Assembly: GCA_037447655.1 (NCBI GenBank)
Contig: JBBHKE010003033.1
Span: 1 to 62,289 of the forward strand
DNA from: Zygnema cylindricum
Taxonomy: Eukaryota > Streptophyta > Zygnematophyceae > Zygnematales > Zygnemataceae
Direction of reading: 5' to 3'
DNA: 62,289 bases
A program made the position numbers and the translations under genes. Positions 1-12,470 of the stretch are shown here, piece by piece; position 1 is the first letter of the stretch; every line of letters begins with the position of its first letter. The notes under the pieces are model-generated. The model searched no databases. It was not told where the DNA came from and saw nothing but the letters and a program-made list of their open reading frames with translations.

Positions 1-2
1 TT

Positions 3-533
3 ATCCGTGACGCTAGCTCTGCTCATGACGCCTGGACACTTCTGACAAATGCCTACGAAATCCGATCTTGGTCCAACAAACTTCTCCTTCGCCGACAACT
101 AATTTCTTCTCAGAAACTTCCCTCCGAAAATATGCAAGACTACATCCAGAATATCAAATCTCTGGCTATCAAATCTCTGGCTGGTCAACTGAAAAGTATC
201 GGCACTACCGTCACCGATGAAGATATTATCACGGCGATCTTAGAAGGACTGTCGTCCTCTTATGCCGCCTTTATCTCATCAATCGACAACTCCTCTGTCC
301 CTATCACTATTCCATCTCTCACCACCAATTTGGTGCATGATGAGACAAAACGGAATCTGCCTCCGCCCACTAGTGCTGCTCTGGCAGCCTATCATCCGTC
401 CACCCGCCCACCCAAGATTTCCTCCTGTCGCTATTGCCGCGAACCTGAACATGTTATAAACAATTGTCCTGCCCTCAAAAGTAAGCAGGACCGACAGGGA
501 AATCCTGGTTGTACAGGTGGACGTGGACGCTAG
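3..533 (+). pseudogene. copia gag (capsid/nucleocapsid), 5' truncated
   Basis: Gag packages the retrotransposon RNA into cytoplasmic particles. Reading from base 3, the protein holds the UBN2/gag-like helical region (LLRRQLISSQKLPSENMQDY) and ends with a CCHC zinc knuckle, CRYCREPEHVINNC, with spacing C-x2-C-x4-H-x4-C. A 15 bp in-frame tandem duplication doubles the residues IKSLA near base 165. A stop codon at 531-533 cuts gag from the protease. The N-terminus is missing because the window starts inside the gene. The equivalent N-termini are intact in the copies starting at 12458 and 17154 on the minus strand. Confidence 0.85.
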
Positions 534-780
534 AGTGGTCACGGCCTTTATCATGGTCACGCCTCTACAGCTGAAGCGATTCCCCCTGTTGTACCTGAAA
601 ATTCGCGCCGACAAACCCTTTTAACTATTTTCCTTCACCTGAATACGTCAATCCTCCTCCTGGCGAATATTTTCAACGGTTACCTATCGCACAGCCGTAC
701 AACAATTATCATTACAGCTCAACTCCAACCCATCTGCTCCACCACCACCTGACTACGGATTCGCCCTCGTCACATCCGCG

Positions 781-2028
781 ATGCCCGATCCTCTCATCCC
801 ACACGACTCTTGGATCGTTGACTCCGGAGCGTCCCATCACTTATCCCCACGCTTTGATTGGTACACAACTATATCGCCGCTTCATTCTCCCATGACGATT
901 TTACTTGGCAACAATGCCGCCTTAACGACAACCCATATCGGACAGATCTCCACTGTCGGCCCAAATGTGACATCACCCATAATCCTTTCTCACGTCCTAT
1001 TTATTCCTGGACTGAAAAAGAATCTTTTTCTCTGTTGGCTCTGCCCTTCATCAAGTCGCCACTGCTGTTTTTTCCACTACTACTGTCACATTCTTGTCAT
1101 CTACTCAAGCGCAAGTAGGTCTTGGAAGCAAATCCGGATCTATCTACATCCTCTCCCATTTCCAATCCACTAGATCTGCAAACCTTGCTATATCCCCGCC
1201 ACCTCAATCATTCCCACGATGGCATCTCCGATATGGCCATCTTTCCGCCTCCAGTCTGCAAGAATTAAGCAAAGGTCTTGTCAATGGCCTAGACTCATTC
1301 TCACCCAATAATTTACCTTTTTGCTCTGGATGCATCCAAGGCAAATTAACGCGCCCGTCCTTTCCATCTTCCACTTCTAAATCCAGTGGCCCCCTCACAT
1401 TGGTCCACTGTGATCTCTGTGGTCCCACGTCTGTAGCCAGTCACACAAGCGCCCTATATTTTTTAACTTTCATTGATGACGCCACACACTTTGCCATCTT
1501 TTCCTTCTTCAACGAAAATTTGACACGTTCCACAAATTTCAAGAATATAAATCCCTGGTTGGAAACTCCCTCGACTGTCGTATTAAATGTCTAAGAACCG
1601 ACAACGGGGGGGAGTACTTCTCCACCGAATTTTCGCGATTCCTCAGTAATCACGAAATTGTTCATCAATCTACGGTTCCCCATACACCACAGCAAAATGG
1701 TGTTTCCGAAAGATATAATCGAACGGTGGTTAACATGGCTAGGTCCATGTTACATTTTGCTGCCCCGCCAACAATTTTCTGGGCAGAGTCTGTAACCACT
1801 ACAAATTACTTACGTAACCTTTCCCCAACCTCGGCTCTTCCCGGAAAAACCCCTCATGAGGCATGGACAGGAGTAAAACCGGACGTCTCACACCTTCGTA
1901 TATTCAGTTGTACCGCTTGGGTAAAGAATCTTACTCCAGCAGGCAAATGGGACAGCCAAGCCAAATCGGGCGTCTTAGTTTGTTTTCGCAACCGAATCCA
2001 AGGCATACTGAATATGGGTCTCCAGTGA
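781..2028 (+). pseudogene. copia protease-integrase region
   Basis: The aspartic protease active site appears as WIVDSGASHH. The integrase follows after a frameshift near 1040-1120: the HHCC zinc-binding part (HLRYGHL ... CSGCIQGK), then the catalytic core with D in LVHCDLCGP, D in LRTDNGGEY and the E of QQNGVSERYNRTV. Another frame change lies near 1590. The following 2030-2515 bases match the variable proline/serine-rich linker between integrase and RT in related copies but carry no conserved motif. This is a dead copy. Confidence 0.85.
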
Positions 2029-2515
2029 ACGCCGAGTCGTCCTCAGTCGTGACGTCAGCTTCAATGAAGAGCCTCTCTTTCTCAAACTTCTGCATGCTTC
2101 GCCTCCTTTTCCTTCCCCTTCCCCTCCTCCTCTTCCCCTTACCCAGCTGGAATCTCCTTCATCACTCCTTTCCATCATATCTCCTGCCATTCCTCCTCAT
2201 TCGGCCTATCATTCTTCCCTCTCCCACCCTTCTCTATCCTTCCCTCCTTCCACACTCGTCAGATCCACTTCAAAGCTCCTTTTACCATCCTCCCTTTCCC
2301 CACTCTCTCGGATTGTTTCCGATCCTTATTTCCTCTCTCCAGTCAATCCTAAGGATCCACCATATGCTATTCAAAAAGAAAATTCTGTTCCCACTCCTAA
2401 TGCTATCACCCTCCCCCTTCGAAATAGTGAAAGAATTCTCAACCAGCGGCTTCGTAAAGGCAATGGATCAGCAAACATTGCCACTATCGACATTCCTCAA
2501 TCATTTTCAGCCGCC

Positions 2516-4296
2516 ATGAATGGACCGTATGCTACCTCCTGGAATGGACCGTATGCTACCTCCTGGAAAGTGGCCACAGACGCGGAGTTTGCATCCTTAA
2601 AGAAAAATGGCACGTGGGAACTCACCTCTCTCCCAAAAGATCGCAAGGTCATCGGATCGAAGTGGGTTTTTCGCGTCAAAACAAAAGCTGATGGATCCCT
2701 TGACCGCTTCAAGGCTCGCTTCGTAGCCAAAGGTTTTCTCCAAAAGGAGGGAGTTGACTTCAATGAAACCTACGCTCCTGTAGCAAAGTTTACCTCCATT
2801 CGTATTCTCCTCTCCCTTGCTGCTGCTCGTGACTTGCTCGTGACTAGAACATCCAGACAGCATTTCTCTACGACACATTAAGCGAGAAAATCTTCATCTG
2901 TCAACCGGAAGGATACGTAGCGCCTGGCAATGAGCACCTCGTCTGCAGACTTCTCAAATCTCTCTACGGCCTAAAGCAAGCCCCTCGCGCTTGGAATAAA
3001 CACCTAGAGGCCGTTCTTTTCAAGGAGGGCTTCAGCAAGCTTGATGCAGATTTTGGTCTTTTTCTGCGAGGTAATGACGAGTCTCTGGTCATCCTAGTTA
3101 TATATGTCGATGATCTCCTCCTTGCCAGTCCTTCTCTTTCCCTCATCAATCTAGTAAAAACCATGCTTAACCTTTACTTCTCCATGATTGACCTAGGAGA
3201 AGTAGAATACTGTCTTGGCATTTTTTTCGGTCGAAATCGACAATCCAAAACCTTATATCTATCCCGAGAAAAATATATCAATGAAATCCTCACCAGATTT
3301 TCAATGTCAGATTGTAGCCCGATTTCCACTCCATTGGACCCCAATGTAAAGCTTATCAAAAACTCCGGTGGGCCTGTCCCCGGAGCCACCCATGACCTTT
3401 ATCGATCTATTGTTGGGAGTCTCATGTATGCTATGACAGGGACGCGTCTTGACATAGCAGTAGCAGTTGGACAGCTCAGTCAATAACCTTATATCTATCC
3501 CGAGAAAAATATATCAATGAAATCCTCACCAGATTTTCAATGTCAGATTGTAGCCCGATTTCCACTCCATTGGACCCCAATGTAAAGCTTATCAAAAACT
3601 CCGGTGGGCCTGTCCCCGGAGCCACCCATGACCTTTATCGATCTATTGTTGGGAGTCTCATGTATGGTATGACAGGGACGCGTCTTGACATAGCAGTAGC
3701 AGTTGGACAGCTCAGTCAATTTGTGTATAACCCTTCAGCAGATCACCTCCTTGCTGCCAAAAGAGTTATTCGATACCTCCAAGGGACAAAATGCCTCAAG
3801 CTCACCTTCACTGGCTCCTCTTCGCCTGAGCTGGTTGGGTTTCTGTGATGCGGACTGGGGGGCAGATTTGGACTCTCGACGCTCCACTACCGGAGTGTGT
3901 TTTTCCCTTCATGGCGCACTTATTTCCTGGTCTTCCAAGAAGCAACCAACCGTTGCTCTTTCCTCTACGGAATCAGAATATATGGTTGCCACTCATGCCA
4001 CCAAAGAAGCAATCTAGTTACGATTTCTCCTCTCGAATCTTCAGTTTCCACAACCATCCGCGACTGTCATCTATAGCGACTCCCAAGGTTCCTTTGTCCT
4101 TATGGGCAATCCCGTACACCATCGCAGGACTAAACATATCGACATTCAGTTCCACTTCACACACGACGCCATTTCTGCCGGTACTGTCAAGTTCACCTAC
4201 TGTCCCACCTCCAAGCAGCTGGCCGACTTTCTCACAAAGGCTCTAGCCCGGCCTCAGTTCGAAATTCATCTGTCCAACTCCGGCCTTCAATTCTAA
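2516..4296 (+). pseudogene. copia reverse transcriptase-RNase H region
   Basis: RT motifs are WVFRVKTKADGSLDRFKARF, FVAKGFLQKEGVDF and the catalytic box YVDDLLLA near 3103-3125. RNase H follows with FCDADWGADLDSRRST and ALSSTESEYM, and the polyprotein tail ends at 4294-4296 next to the polypurine tract. The frame is lost near 2840, at 3483 where a 236 bp segment is repeated in tandem, and near 3840 and 4010. A separate 24 bp in-frame duplication sits at 2519-2566. The copy cannot encode an active enzyme. Confidence 0.9.
3249..3720 (+). repeat. 236 bp tandem duplication inside RT of E1
   Basis: Bases 3249-3484 recur at 3485-3720 almost unchanged (one visible difference, GCTATG versus GGTATG). 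The period of 236 is not a multiple of three, so the second copy shifts the frame. The near identity shows a duplication younger than most decay of the element. Confidence 0.9.
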
Positions 4297-4306
4297 CCTA
4301 GTGGGG

Positions 4307-4735
4307 TGTTAAAGTTATTTCTCTGTTAGAATCTTCGGACTAGCCCTACCTTTGTTAATAACGCAAACCGGTATTCCAGTTTGCGTTATCTAGCTAGTTA
4401 GAGCAGTCTAGCCTATGCTTTTCACCTGGCTCAGTTTTTCATGTTCTTTCAGTTTCTATTTCAGTTTCAGTTTTATGTATTCCAGTTTGCGTTATCTAGC
4501 TAGTTAGAGCAGTCTAGCCTATGCTTTTCACCTAGCTCAGTTTTTCATGTTCTTTCAGTTTCTATTTCAGTTTCAGTTTTATGTATTAGTTATCTATTTT
4601 TGTTTTCTACTCCTGAAGCTTCGTAGAAGCGCACACTGCTGAAGCTTCTTAGAAGCGCACACTGCAGCCACTGTAGTATGTGACAGTTTCCGCCAGTAGA
4701 TCTGATCCTTAGATCTCCCTGACACCTAAGGATCC
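4307..4735 (+). repeat. 3' LTR of copia copy E1
   Basis: Starts TGTTAAAG right after the purine tract ending at 4306. It contains the sequence block shared with the other LTRs (AACGCAAACYGGTATTCCAG, pyrimidine-rich TCAGTTTC stretch, GAAGCTTCTTAGAAGCGCAC) and the hairpin GATCCTTAG...CTAAGGATC. A 106 bp block (4371-4476) is repeated at 4477-4582, and the GAAGCTTC...GCGCACACTG motif is doubled at 4613-4664. The 3' limit and primer binding site could not be recognised. Confidence 0.75.
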
Positions 4736-6075
4736 CACTTTGTCCTTTTATTATTTCCATCCCACTTTGTCTGCTGCCATGTCTTCAATTCCTATACCCT
4801 CTCCTTCTTCCCCCGCCCACCAACCTCCCCCCCCCTCCCCCCCCCTCCCTTTCGCCATCCCCCTCCCCCTCCCCCTCCCCCCTCCCCCTCCCCTCCCCCT
4901 CTATCTCTCCTTCTCCCTCTCTCTCTCTCTATCTCTCTCTCTCTTTCTCCTTCCCTCCCACTCTCGTGTACATCTAATTAAATAAATTATTTTCTCATTA
5001 TTTCTCACTCCTCTCTCTCTCCATCGCTCAAACTTCCGCATGGATCTACTTGCATGCACATTCTCTTCCACTCTATTTCTCCCTCCCTATCTCTCCCTTC
5101 CCTCCATTTCCCCTCATGAACATCTGTTTGAATGCACACACACTTTCCCTCCCGTCTTCCATCCGTGTTTACTTGACTTTTCAGGAATCCGGGACTTTAA
5201 AAAACACGATTAAAACGTCAAGAGGGCATAAACAAAAAAATTAATGTGTCTTCTCCCAAGATTTGAAGTGAGAAGATCTGATCCTTAGATCTCCCTGACA
5301 CCTAAGGATCCCACTTTGTCCTTTTATTATTTCCATCCCACTTTGTCTGATGCCATGCCTTCAATTCCTATACCCTCTCCTTCTCCCCCCGCCCACCACC
5401 CCCCCCCCCCTCCCCCACCCTCCCTTTCGCCATCCCCCTCCCCCTCCCCCTCCCCCTCCCCCTCCCCTCCCCCCTATCTCTCCTTCTCCCTCTCTCTCTC
5501 TCTCTCTCTCTCTTTCTCTATCTCTCTATCTCTCTTTCTCCTTCCCTCCCACTCTCGTGTACATCTAATTAAATAAATTATTTTCTCATTATTTCTCACT
5601 CCTCTCTCTCTCCATCGCTCAAACTTCCGCATGGATCTACTTGCATGCACATTCTCTTCCACTCTATTTCTCCCTCCCTATCTCTCCCTTCCCTCCATTT
5701 CCCCTCATGAACATCTGCTTGAATGCACACACACTTTCCCTCCCGTCTTCCATCCGTGTTTACTTGACTTTTCAGGAATCCGGGACTTTAAAAAACACGA
5801 TTAAAACGTCAAGAGGGCATAAACAAAAAAATTAATGTGTCTTCTCCCAAGATTTGAAGTGAGAAGATCTGATCCTTAGATCTCCCTGACACCTAAGGAT
5901 CCCACTTTGTCCTTTTATTATTTCCATCCCACTTTGTCTGATGCCATGCCTTCAATTCCTATACCCTCTCCTTCTCCCCCCGCCCACCACCCCCCCCCCC
6001 CTCCCCCACCCTCCCTTTCGCCATCCCCCTCCCCCTCCCCCTCCCCCTCCCCCTCCCCTCCCCCCTATCTCTCCT

Positions 6076-6112
<37 letters not shown>

Positions 6113-6458
6113 ATCTCTCTATCTCTCTTTCTCCTTCCCTCCCACTCTCGTGTACATCTAATTAAATAAATTATTTTCTCATTATTTCTCACTCCTCTCT
6201 CTCTCCATCGCTCAAACTTCCGCATGGATCTACTTGCATGCACATTCTCTTCCACTCTATTTCTCCCTCCCTATCTCTCCCTTCCCTCCATTTCCCCTCA
6301 TGAAAATCTGCTTGAATGCACACACATTTTCCCTCCCGTCTTCCATCCGTGTTTACTTGACTTTTCAGGAATCCGAGACTTTAAAAAACACGATTAAAAC
6401 GTCAAGAGGGCATAAACAAAAAAATTAATGTGTCTTCTCCCAAGATTTGAAGTGAGAA
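4699..6458. repeat. three-copy tandem satellite (units of 576, 591 and 593 bp) containing a copia LTR-gag junction
   Basis: Units start at 4699, 5275 and 5866 with GATCTGATCCTTAGATCTCC and are nearly identical. Each begins with the LTR hairpin block, then a leader and the gag-start-like sequence ATGyCTTCAATTCC, then C-rich and CT-rich tracts, then a unique part ending AAGATTTGAAGTGAGAA. Units 2 and 3 differ mainly in CT-tract length. The C-rich tract would read as a proline/serine-rich ORF, but nothing else supports coding. Confidence 0.9.
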
Positions 6459-7153
6459 TTTCACAGCTGGTACACAACATATTCTTCTTCTCTCACCAAC
6501 CCTTTCCCTCTTTATCCTCTCTCAACCTCTCCCCCTCTCCCTCTTTGTCCCTCTCTTTGCCTGTCTTTCCTTCGCTCTCATGCACATTACCTTGATCTCG
6601 CACAAAACCCGTGAAACACGAATGAAAAGTCAAGTGACCTTAAAAAAAAATCAAATGTTGGATGACTTACTGGGCCAGTATTCCACCACTGATTGAATGC
6701 ACATTCACCTTCTCTATTTCTCTCTCCCTCTCTCTCAAAGAGGGTTCAAATTAAAACAAAAGAGGAAATATTTCTGCCCTATCTCGCAGCCTTTAAAGCC
6801 TTACCAGGTGTATATTCCACCACCGAAGAAATAAACAAATGAGTTGTGAAACCAACGCCTGGTACGTCCGCTTTGATATTGATCAACGATTCTTGTATAT
6901 GTGTATCTGGTGCAAGTAAATTGGGAGTAAATAGTCGCATTTTAAAAAGAAGATGGTTGGTGAGGTAAGCCGTAACCACGTGGACCTAGAGCAAGAAAGT
7001 TAGAGATGAGAGAGAGACATACAGGAAGAGGGAGAGGGGGAGGGGAAGAGGTAGAGGAAGAAGGAAGGGGAAAGGGAGAGAGAGGGAGAGAGAAGATGCA
7101 TACAAGTTATAACGTGGTGACCATACCATATCTTCGCCCCCCTAGAAGCCAAA
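6459..7153. other. no gene seen; pyrimidine- and purine-rich simple sequence
   Basis: Contains CT-rich stretches near 6480-6570 and 6700-6740 and a GA-rich stretch near 7000-7095. No conserved ORF, splice-bounded exon or RNA gene was recognised. Confidence 0.6.
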
Positions 7154-7378
7154 AGTACACCGCCAATCGCTATTAGCGTTGTGTACGCTAATCCCGTCCC
7201 GCTTTTTTTTGTTTTTATTCTCAAATAGAATTATCCACACTATTTAAAAAAAGCCCTAATTCCTAATTAGAGTAATCGATTTCTTCCAAAATTTCCAAAT
7301 TCCCAATTAGCATACACCACGCTAAATAATAGTAAACGCTAATCAAACCTACACGCTAATAGCGATTGGCGGTGTACT
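7154..7378. mobile_element. TACACCG-family inverted-repeat element, copy M1 (225 bp)
   Basis: Starts AGTACACCGCCAATCG and ends with its reverse complement CGATTGGCGGTGTACT, with TATTAGCG/CGCTAATA extending the inverted repeat. The interior is AT-rich and non-coding. It closely matches copy M2 at 40800-41019, including the internal CCGTCCCGCTTTTTTTT block. This is a non-autonomous DNA transposon. Confidence 0.85.
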
Positions 7379-7444
7379 GGTCCAAAAAAAACATGTTTTT
7401 TCATAGAATACGTAGGCTCTATAGTAGTTGATGACATGGCAGCA

Positions 7445-7894
7445 AACAAAGTGGATGAAAAAGGACAAAGGTAGAAAGGGACAAATAGAATTTCTTGGTT
7501 GATTGGGAATTACAAGACATTCGTTTTAAGTAGTTGAGAAAGTCACAGCTGTGACCTTTCAAGATCTAGGAGGCTAATGTGACACTGAAAGGTCACTTGG
7601 CTCTTTTGCCGAAAAGGCAAAAGGTAAGATCCTTAGTTGTCAAAGGGCTAAGGATCAGATCTTGTGTAAGTGCAGCAGACTCTGCAGTGTGCGCTTCTAA
7701 GAAGTGCTAGGAGCTTAAAGCAAAAAGAAAAACATAGGAAACTAAAAACTGAAACTGAAGCAAAAACTGAGCTAGGTAGATGTCATAGGCTATTCCGCTA
7801 TGGCTAGCTAAATAACGCAAACTGGAATACCAGTTTGCGTTTATTGATAAGGTAGAGCTAGCCTAAAGATTCTAACAAAGAAATAATCTCAACA
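7445..7894 (-). repeat. copia LTR, left copy of the array
   Basis: The right border is set by the TGTTGAG terminus (7894) beside the polypurine tract of unit A. It contains palindromes CTTTTGCC-GAAAA-GGCAAAAG, GATCCTTAG...CTAAGGATC and CAGTTTGCGTTAT-type sequence. The inner (left) border is approximate because no primer binding site was recognised. Confidence 0.75.
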
Positions 7895-7913
7895 CCCCTC
7901 CTCTTGGTTAGAA

Positions 7914-10900
7914 TCGAAGGCCGGAGGAGGAAAGATGTAATTCGAACTGAGGCCAAGCAAGAGCCTTTGTGAGGAAGTCAGCTAGCTGCGTGGAGGTGGG
8001 ACAGTAGGTGAATTTCACAGTGCCAGCTGCAATGGCGTCGGAACTGAATGTCAATATGCTTCGTTCTGCGATGGTGGACCGGATTGGCCATGAGGGCAAG
8101 AGCGCCTTGGGAGTCGCTGAAGATGACAGTGGCGTTAGGTTGAGGAGACAGGAGGTTGGCGAGGAGAAAGTGTAGCCAAATTGCTTCCTTTGTGGCATGG
8201 GTAGCGGCCATACATTCTGATTCGGTTGATGAAAGGGCAACGGTCGGTTGCTTTTTGGAAGCCCATGAAATGAGAGCGCCATGAAAGGAAAAACACACAC
8301 CAGTCATGGAGCGCCGAGAATCCAAGTCGCCCCCCCAATCCGCATCGCAGAAACCAACCAGTTCAGGGGAAGAGGAACCGGTGAAGGTGAGTTTGAGGGT
8401 TTTGGTCCCTTGGAGGGGGCGGAGAACTCGCTTGGCAACAAGGAGGTGATCTGTAGAAGGGTTACAGACAAATTGACTTAGCTGTCCTACCTCTACTGCT
8501 ATGTCCGAACGTGTTCCTGTCATGGCATACATGAGACTACCTACAATTGAACGATACAGGTCATGTGTTGCTCCAGAGACAGGCCCACCGAAGTTTTATA
8601 TAAAGTTTTTTATAAGTTTGACATTCGGGTCCAATGGGGTAGAGACTGAACTGCAGGCTGTAATTGAAAATCTGGTGAGGACTTCATTAATATATTTTTC
8701 TTGAGAGAGAAATAATGTTTTGGAGGGTCGGTCTCTACCTACAAAAATACCAAAGCAATATTCGACCTCTCCTAAGTCAGTCATGAAGAAGTGAATGTTA
8801 AGCATGGCTTTTACAAGGTTAATTAGGGGAAGAGAAGGACTTGCTAAGAGTAAATCATCAACATAGATTACCAAGATGACCAGGGATTCCTCATTACCTC
8901 GTAGAAACAGTCCAAAATCTGCATCAAGCTTGTGAAAACCTTGCTTGAGGAGAATAGCTTCCAGGTGCTTATTCCAAACCCGAGGCACCTACTTCAAGCC
9001 GTAAAGGTATTTGATAAGGCCACAGACGAGGTGTTTGGCGCCTGGTGTGATATATCCTTCTGGTTGTTTAATGAATACTTCTTCACTTAGGGTGTCGTAA
9101 AGGAAGGCCGTCTGGACATCCATGTGATGGATGTGCCAGTCACGGGCAGCAGCAAGAGAGAGGAGAATGCGAATGGAGGTAAATTTGGCGACAGGAGCGT
9201 AGGTTTCGTGAAAATCCACCCCTTCTTTTTGTAAAAATCCCTTCGCGACGAAACGAGCTTTAAAACGATCAAGGGATCCATCGGCCTTAATTTTGATACG
9301 GAAGACCCATTTGGATCCTATGACCTTTCGACCGTGTGGAAGGGAGGTGAGTTCCCAGGTGCCATTCTTTTGTAAGGATGCAAATTTTGCATCTGTTGCT
9401 ACTTTCCAGGAGGCAGCATTTGGGCCATTCATGGCGGCCGAAAAGGAGAGAGGAACGTCAACAGTGGCAATGTTTGTTGTGCCATTGGTGTCACGAAGTT
9501 GTCGAGCATGAAGTCTCTCCCTTTTTTTGATATCGAGCATGAAGTCTCTCACTTTTTCTGATGGGTAGAGCAGAAAGAGTGGGCAGAGTAGAGGCAGCAG
9601 TAGTAGGCACATGTCGAGCATGAAGTCTCTCACTTTTTCTGATGGGTGATGGGTAGAGCAGAAAGAGTGGGCAGAGTAGAGGCAGCAGTAGTAGGCACAG
9701 GATCGGCTCTTGGAATAACGTATGGGGGAGCATTAGGATTGTCTGAGGAAAGGGAGTAAGGATCTGAAATTGTGTGAGTAAGTGTGGGAGGAGAGGATGG
9801 GAAATGTGATTCTGAAGCTCTTCTGGTAAGTGTAGAAGGAGGTAGAAGAAGAGTGGGATGGGAGAGTGAAGGAAAATTGGCCGAATTGGGAGAAATTGCA
9901 GGATGAATGATAGATAGGAGTGAGGAAGGAGGTGTGTCGGGAGCTGCTGATAGAGGAGGAGGGGCAGGTGAAGAGGATAGAAGTTTGAGAAGAAGAGGAG
10001 TTTCGTTAAAACTGACGTCACGGCTGAGACCGATTCGACGTTCCTTGGAGAGCCAAATACGGTATTTTTTAGATTCGGTGGCAAAGCCGACGAGGACGCC
10101 TATCTTGGCACGGCTGTCCTACTTGCCGGCCGGAGTGAGGTTCTTGACCCATGCGGTGCAACCGAATATACGGAGATGGGAGACGTACGGTTTAATTCCG
10201 GTCCAAGCTTCATAAGGTGTTTTGCCAGGTAGGGCGGAGGTTGGGGAAAGGTTCTGGATTCATAAGGTAGGGCGGAGGTTGGGGAAAGGTTTCAGATTCA
10301 TAAGGTGTTTTGCCAGGTAGGGCGGAGGTTGGGGAAAGGTTTCGGAGGTAATTCGCAGTGGTGACAGATTCGGCCTAGAAATTAGTCGGCAGGGCAGCAA
10401 AGTGTAGGATGGATTTTGCCATTTCGGCCCAGAAATTAGTCGGCAGGGCAGCAAAGTGTAGGATGGATTTTGCCATGCTGACGACTGTACGATTGTACCT
10501 CTCAGAAACTCTGTTTTGTTGTGGCGTATGGGCTACTGTGGATAAGTGAATGATGCCGTGGAGACTGAGGAACAGCAAAAATCTTGTTGAGTGTACTCTG
10601 TCAGTTCGCAGACATTTGATGCGACAGCTAAGGAAGTTTTCGACGAGTGACTTGTAATCTTGAAATTTTTGGAATGTGTTAGATTTTCGACGAATGAGAA
10701 AGAGGTGGCAATAGCGTGTAAAATCATCAATAAACGTGACGAAATAAAGGGCGTAGTTATGGCTAGGTACGGACAAGGGACCACAAAGATTTGAGTGGAC
10801 CAATGTAAGGGGGCCGTCAAATTTTGAAGTGGAAGAAGGAAACGACGGGCGTGTTAATTTTCCTTGGACGCATCCAAAGCAAAAACGGAGATTCTTGGAT

Positions 10901-12458
10901 GAAAATGAATCAAGGCCGTTCACAAGGCCTTTGCTAAGTATTTGCAGACTGGAGGTGGAAAGATGGCGGTAGCGAAGATGCCATCGGGAAAACGATTGAG
11001 GGGACGAAGATATCGCAAAGTTGGCAGATCTGACGAGTTGAAATTGAGATAGGATGTATATGGATCCGGATTTGACTTTAAGACCCACCGGGGTTTTATT
11101 GGATGAAAGGAATGTGACAGTGGTGGTGGAAAAAACTGCGGTGGCGCCTTGTTTAAGGCCGGCGCCAACAGAGAAAAGATTTTTCTTTAATCCAGGGACA
11201 AATAAGACGTGAGAGAGGAGTATCGGTGATGGCATATGCGGGCGGCCTAGAGTGGAAATATCGCCGATATGGGTGGTGGTTAAAACGGCATTGTTGCTAA
11301 GTAAAATCGGCATGTGAGAATGAAGAGGCGATAAATGCGTGAACTAATCATAGCATGAGGATAGATGATGGGGCGCCCCAGAATCAACAATCTAAGTATC
11401 ATGCGGGCTAACACAATCGGTCAGTGCGGATGTGACCAGGGCATATCTAAAATTTGGTTGTGAGGAGTCAGCCGGAAATTGTCCAACGACAGGTGGGACG
11501 AAATGATAAGGAGAATTGTTGTACGAATGTGTGATAGGCGGCGTTGGAGAATATTCGCTAGGGGAAGTATTGACGTATCCAAGCGAAGAAGCGTAAACGA
11601 AGGGATTTGACGACGCAAAACAGTCGGGAGCGACCGGAGGAATGGCCTCAGCCGTAGAGGCGTGACCATGAGAGGAGGGCCAGGGCTAGGCTGGCGGCCA
11701 CGTCCACCTGTTCGACCATGATTCCCCTGTAGATCCTACCTACGTTTGAGTGCAGGATAATTGTCAATAACGTGGTCAGGTTCCCGACAATAGCGACAGG
11801 AGGAGATCTTGGGTGGTCGGGTGGACGGATAGTAAGCTGCTTGGGCGACAACAGGGGGCGGTGACATATTTTGTTTTGTCTCCTCGTGTAATATGCCGGT
11901 AGTGAAAGATGAAATGGTGATCGTGACAGGGGAATTATCAATTGATGAAATGAATGCGGAGTAGGAGGACGACGATCCTCCTCAGATCGCCTTTACAATA
12001 TCTTCATCAATAACGGTGGAACTGATACTCTTCAGACGACCAGCCAGAGATTTGATATTCTGGATATAATCCTGCATGTTCTCGGAGGGAAGTTTTTGAG
12101 AAGAGATCAGTTGACGACGGAGAAGGAGTTTGTTGGACCAATATCGGTTTTGGTAGGCATTCGTTAGAAGCGTCCAGGCGTCATGAGCAGAGTTAGCGTC
12201 ACGGATGAGTCCAAGTTGGGAAGGCTCAAGAGCCAAAACCAATCGCGAATGCGCGTCCTCATTGCGAACGCGCGAAGCAGTTTTGGCGGCGGCGTCCGAA
12301 GGTTTTGCCTCACTTCCGCTGATAATAGACCAAGGATTTTCCCGCCGCAAAAGATGCTCAATTTGAAACTTCCATCCGTAGAAGTCCGTGCCGTTGAATT
12401 TAGCAACGGTATTAGAGTTAGCATTGAAAGGCCCATAACCTATAGAAGTTGATGACAT
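7914..12458 (-). pseudogene. copia polyprotein, unit A (gag-PR-IN-RT-RH, decayed)
   Basis: Read leftward. Gag starts with an ATG at 12456-12458 (MSSTSIGYGPFNANS) and runs openly to 11982; the zinc knuckle region lies near 11760-11800. The protease is largely broken near 11390. Integrase lies in 10375-11313 (HLRYRHLS, CFGCVQGK). RT lies in 8596-9633 (WVFRIKIKADGSLDRFKARF, YVDDLLLA). RNase H lies in 7978-8532 (FCDADWGGDLDSRRS). Frame breaks fall at many sites. Local tandem duplications lie at 9502-9700, 10205-10350 and 10371-10478; the last duplicates 18 residues of integrase in frame. It is non-functional. Confidence 0.9.
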
Positions 12459-12470
12459 GGCAGCAGACAA

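Larger units (their letters stand above)
1..4735 (+). mobile_element. Ty1/copia LTR retrotransposon, copy E1 (5' end outside window, decayed)
   Basis: Gag, protease, integrase, reverse transcriptase and RNase H follow in the order that defines Ty1/copia (integrase before RT). The frame is broken repeatedly by frameshifts, stops and internal tandem duplications, so the copy cannot make a polyprotein. It ends in a 3' LTR starting TGTTAAAG at 4307, directly after a short purine stretch (polypurine tract). The 5' LTR lies left of the window. Its proteins closely resemble those of the minus-strand copies at 7419-17612, so it belongs to the same family. The right edge near 4735 is approximate because LTR-like sequence runs straight into a satellite. 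Confidence 0.93.

Noticed and set aside
4740-6165. Repeated proline/serine-rich ORFs in the satellite
   Set aside because: They come from C-rich and CT-rich tracts, exist in several frames, and change length with the microsatellite.
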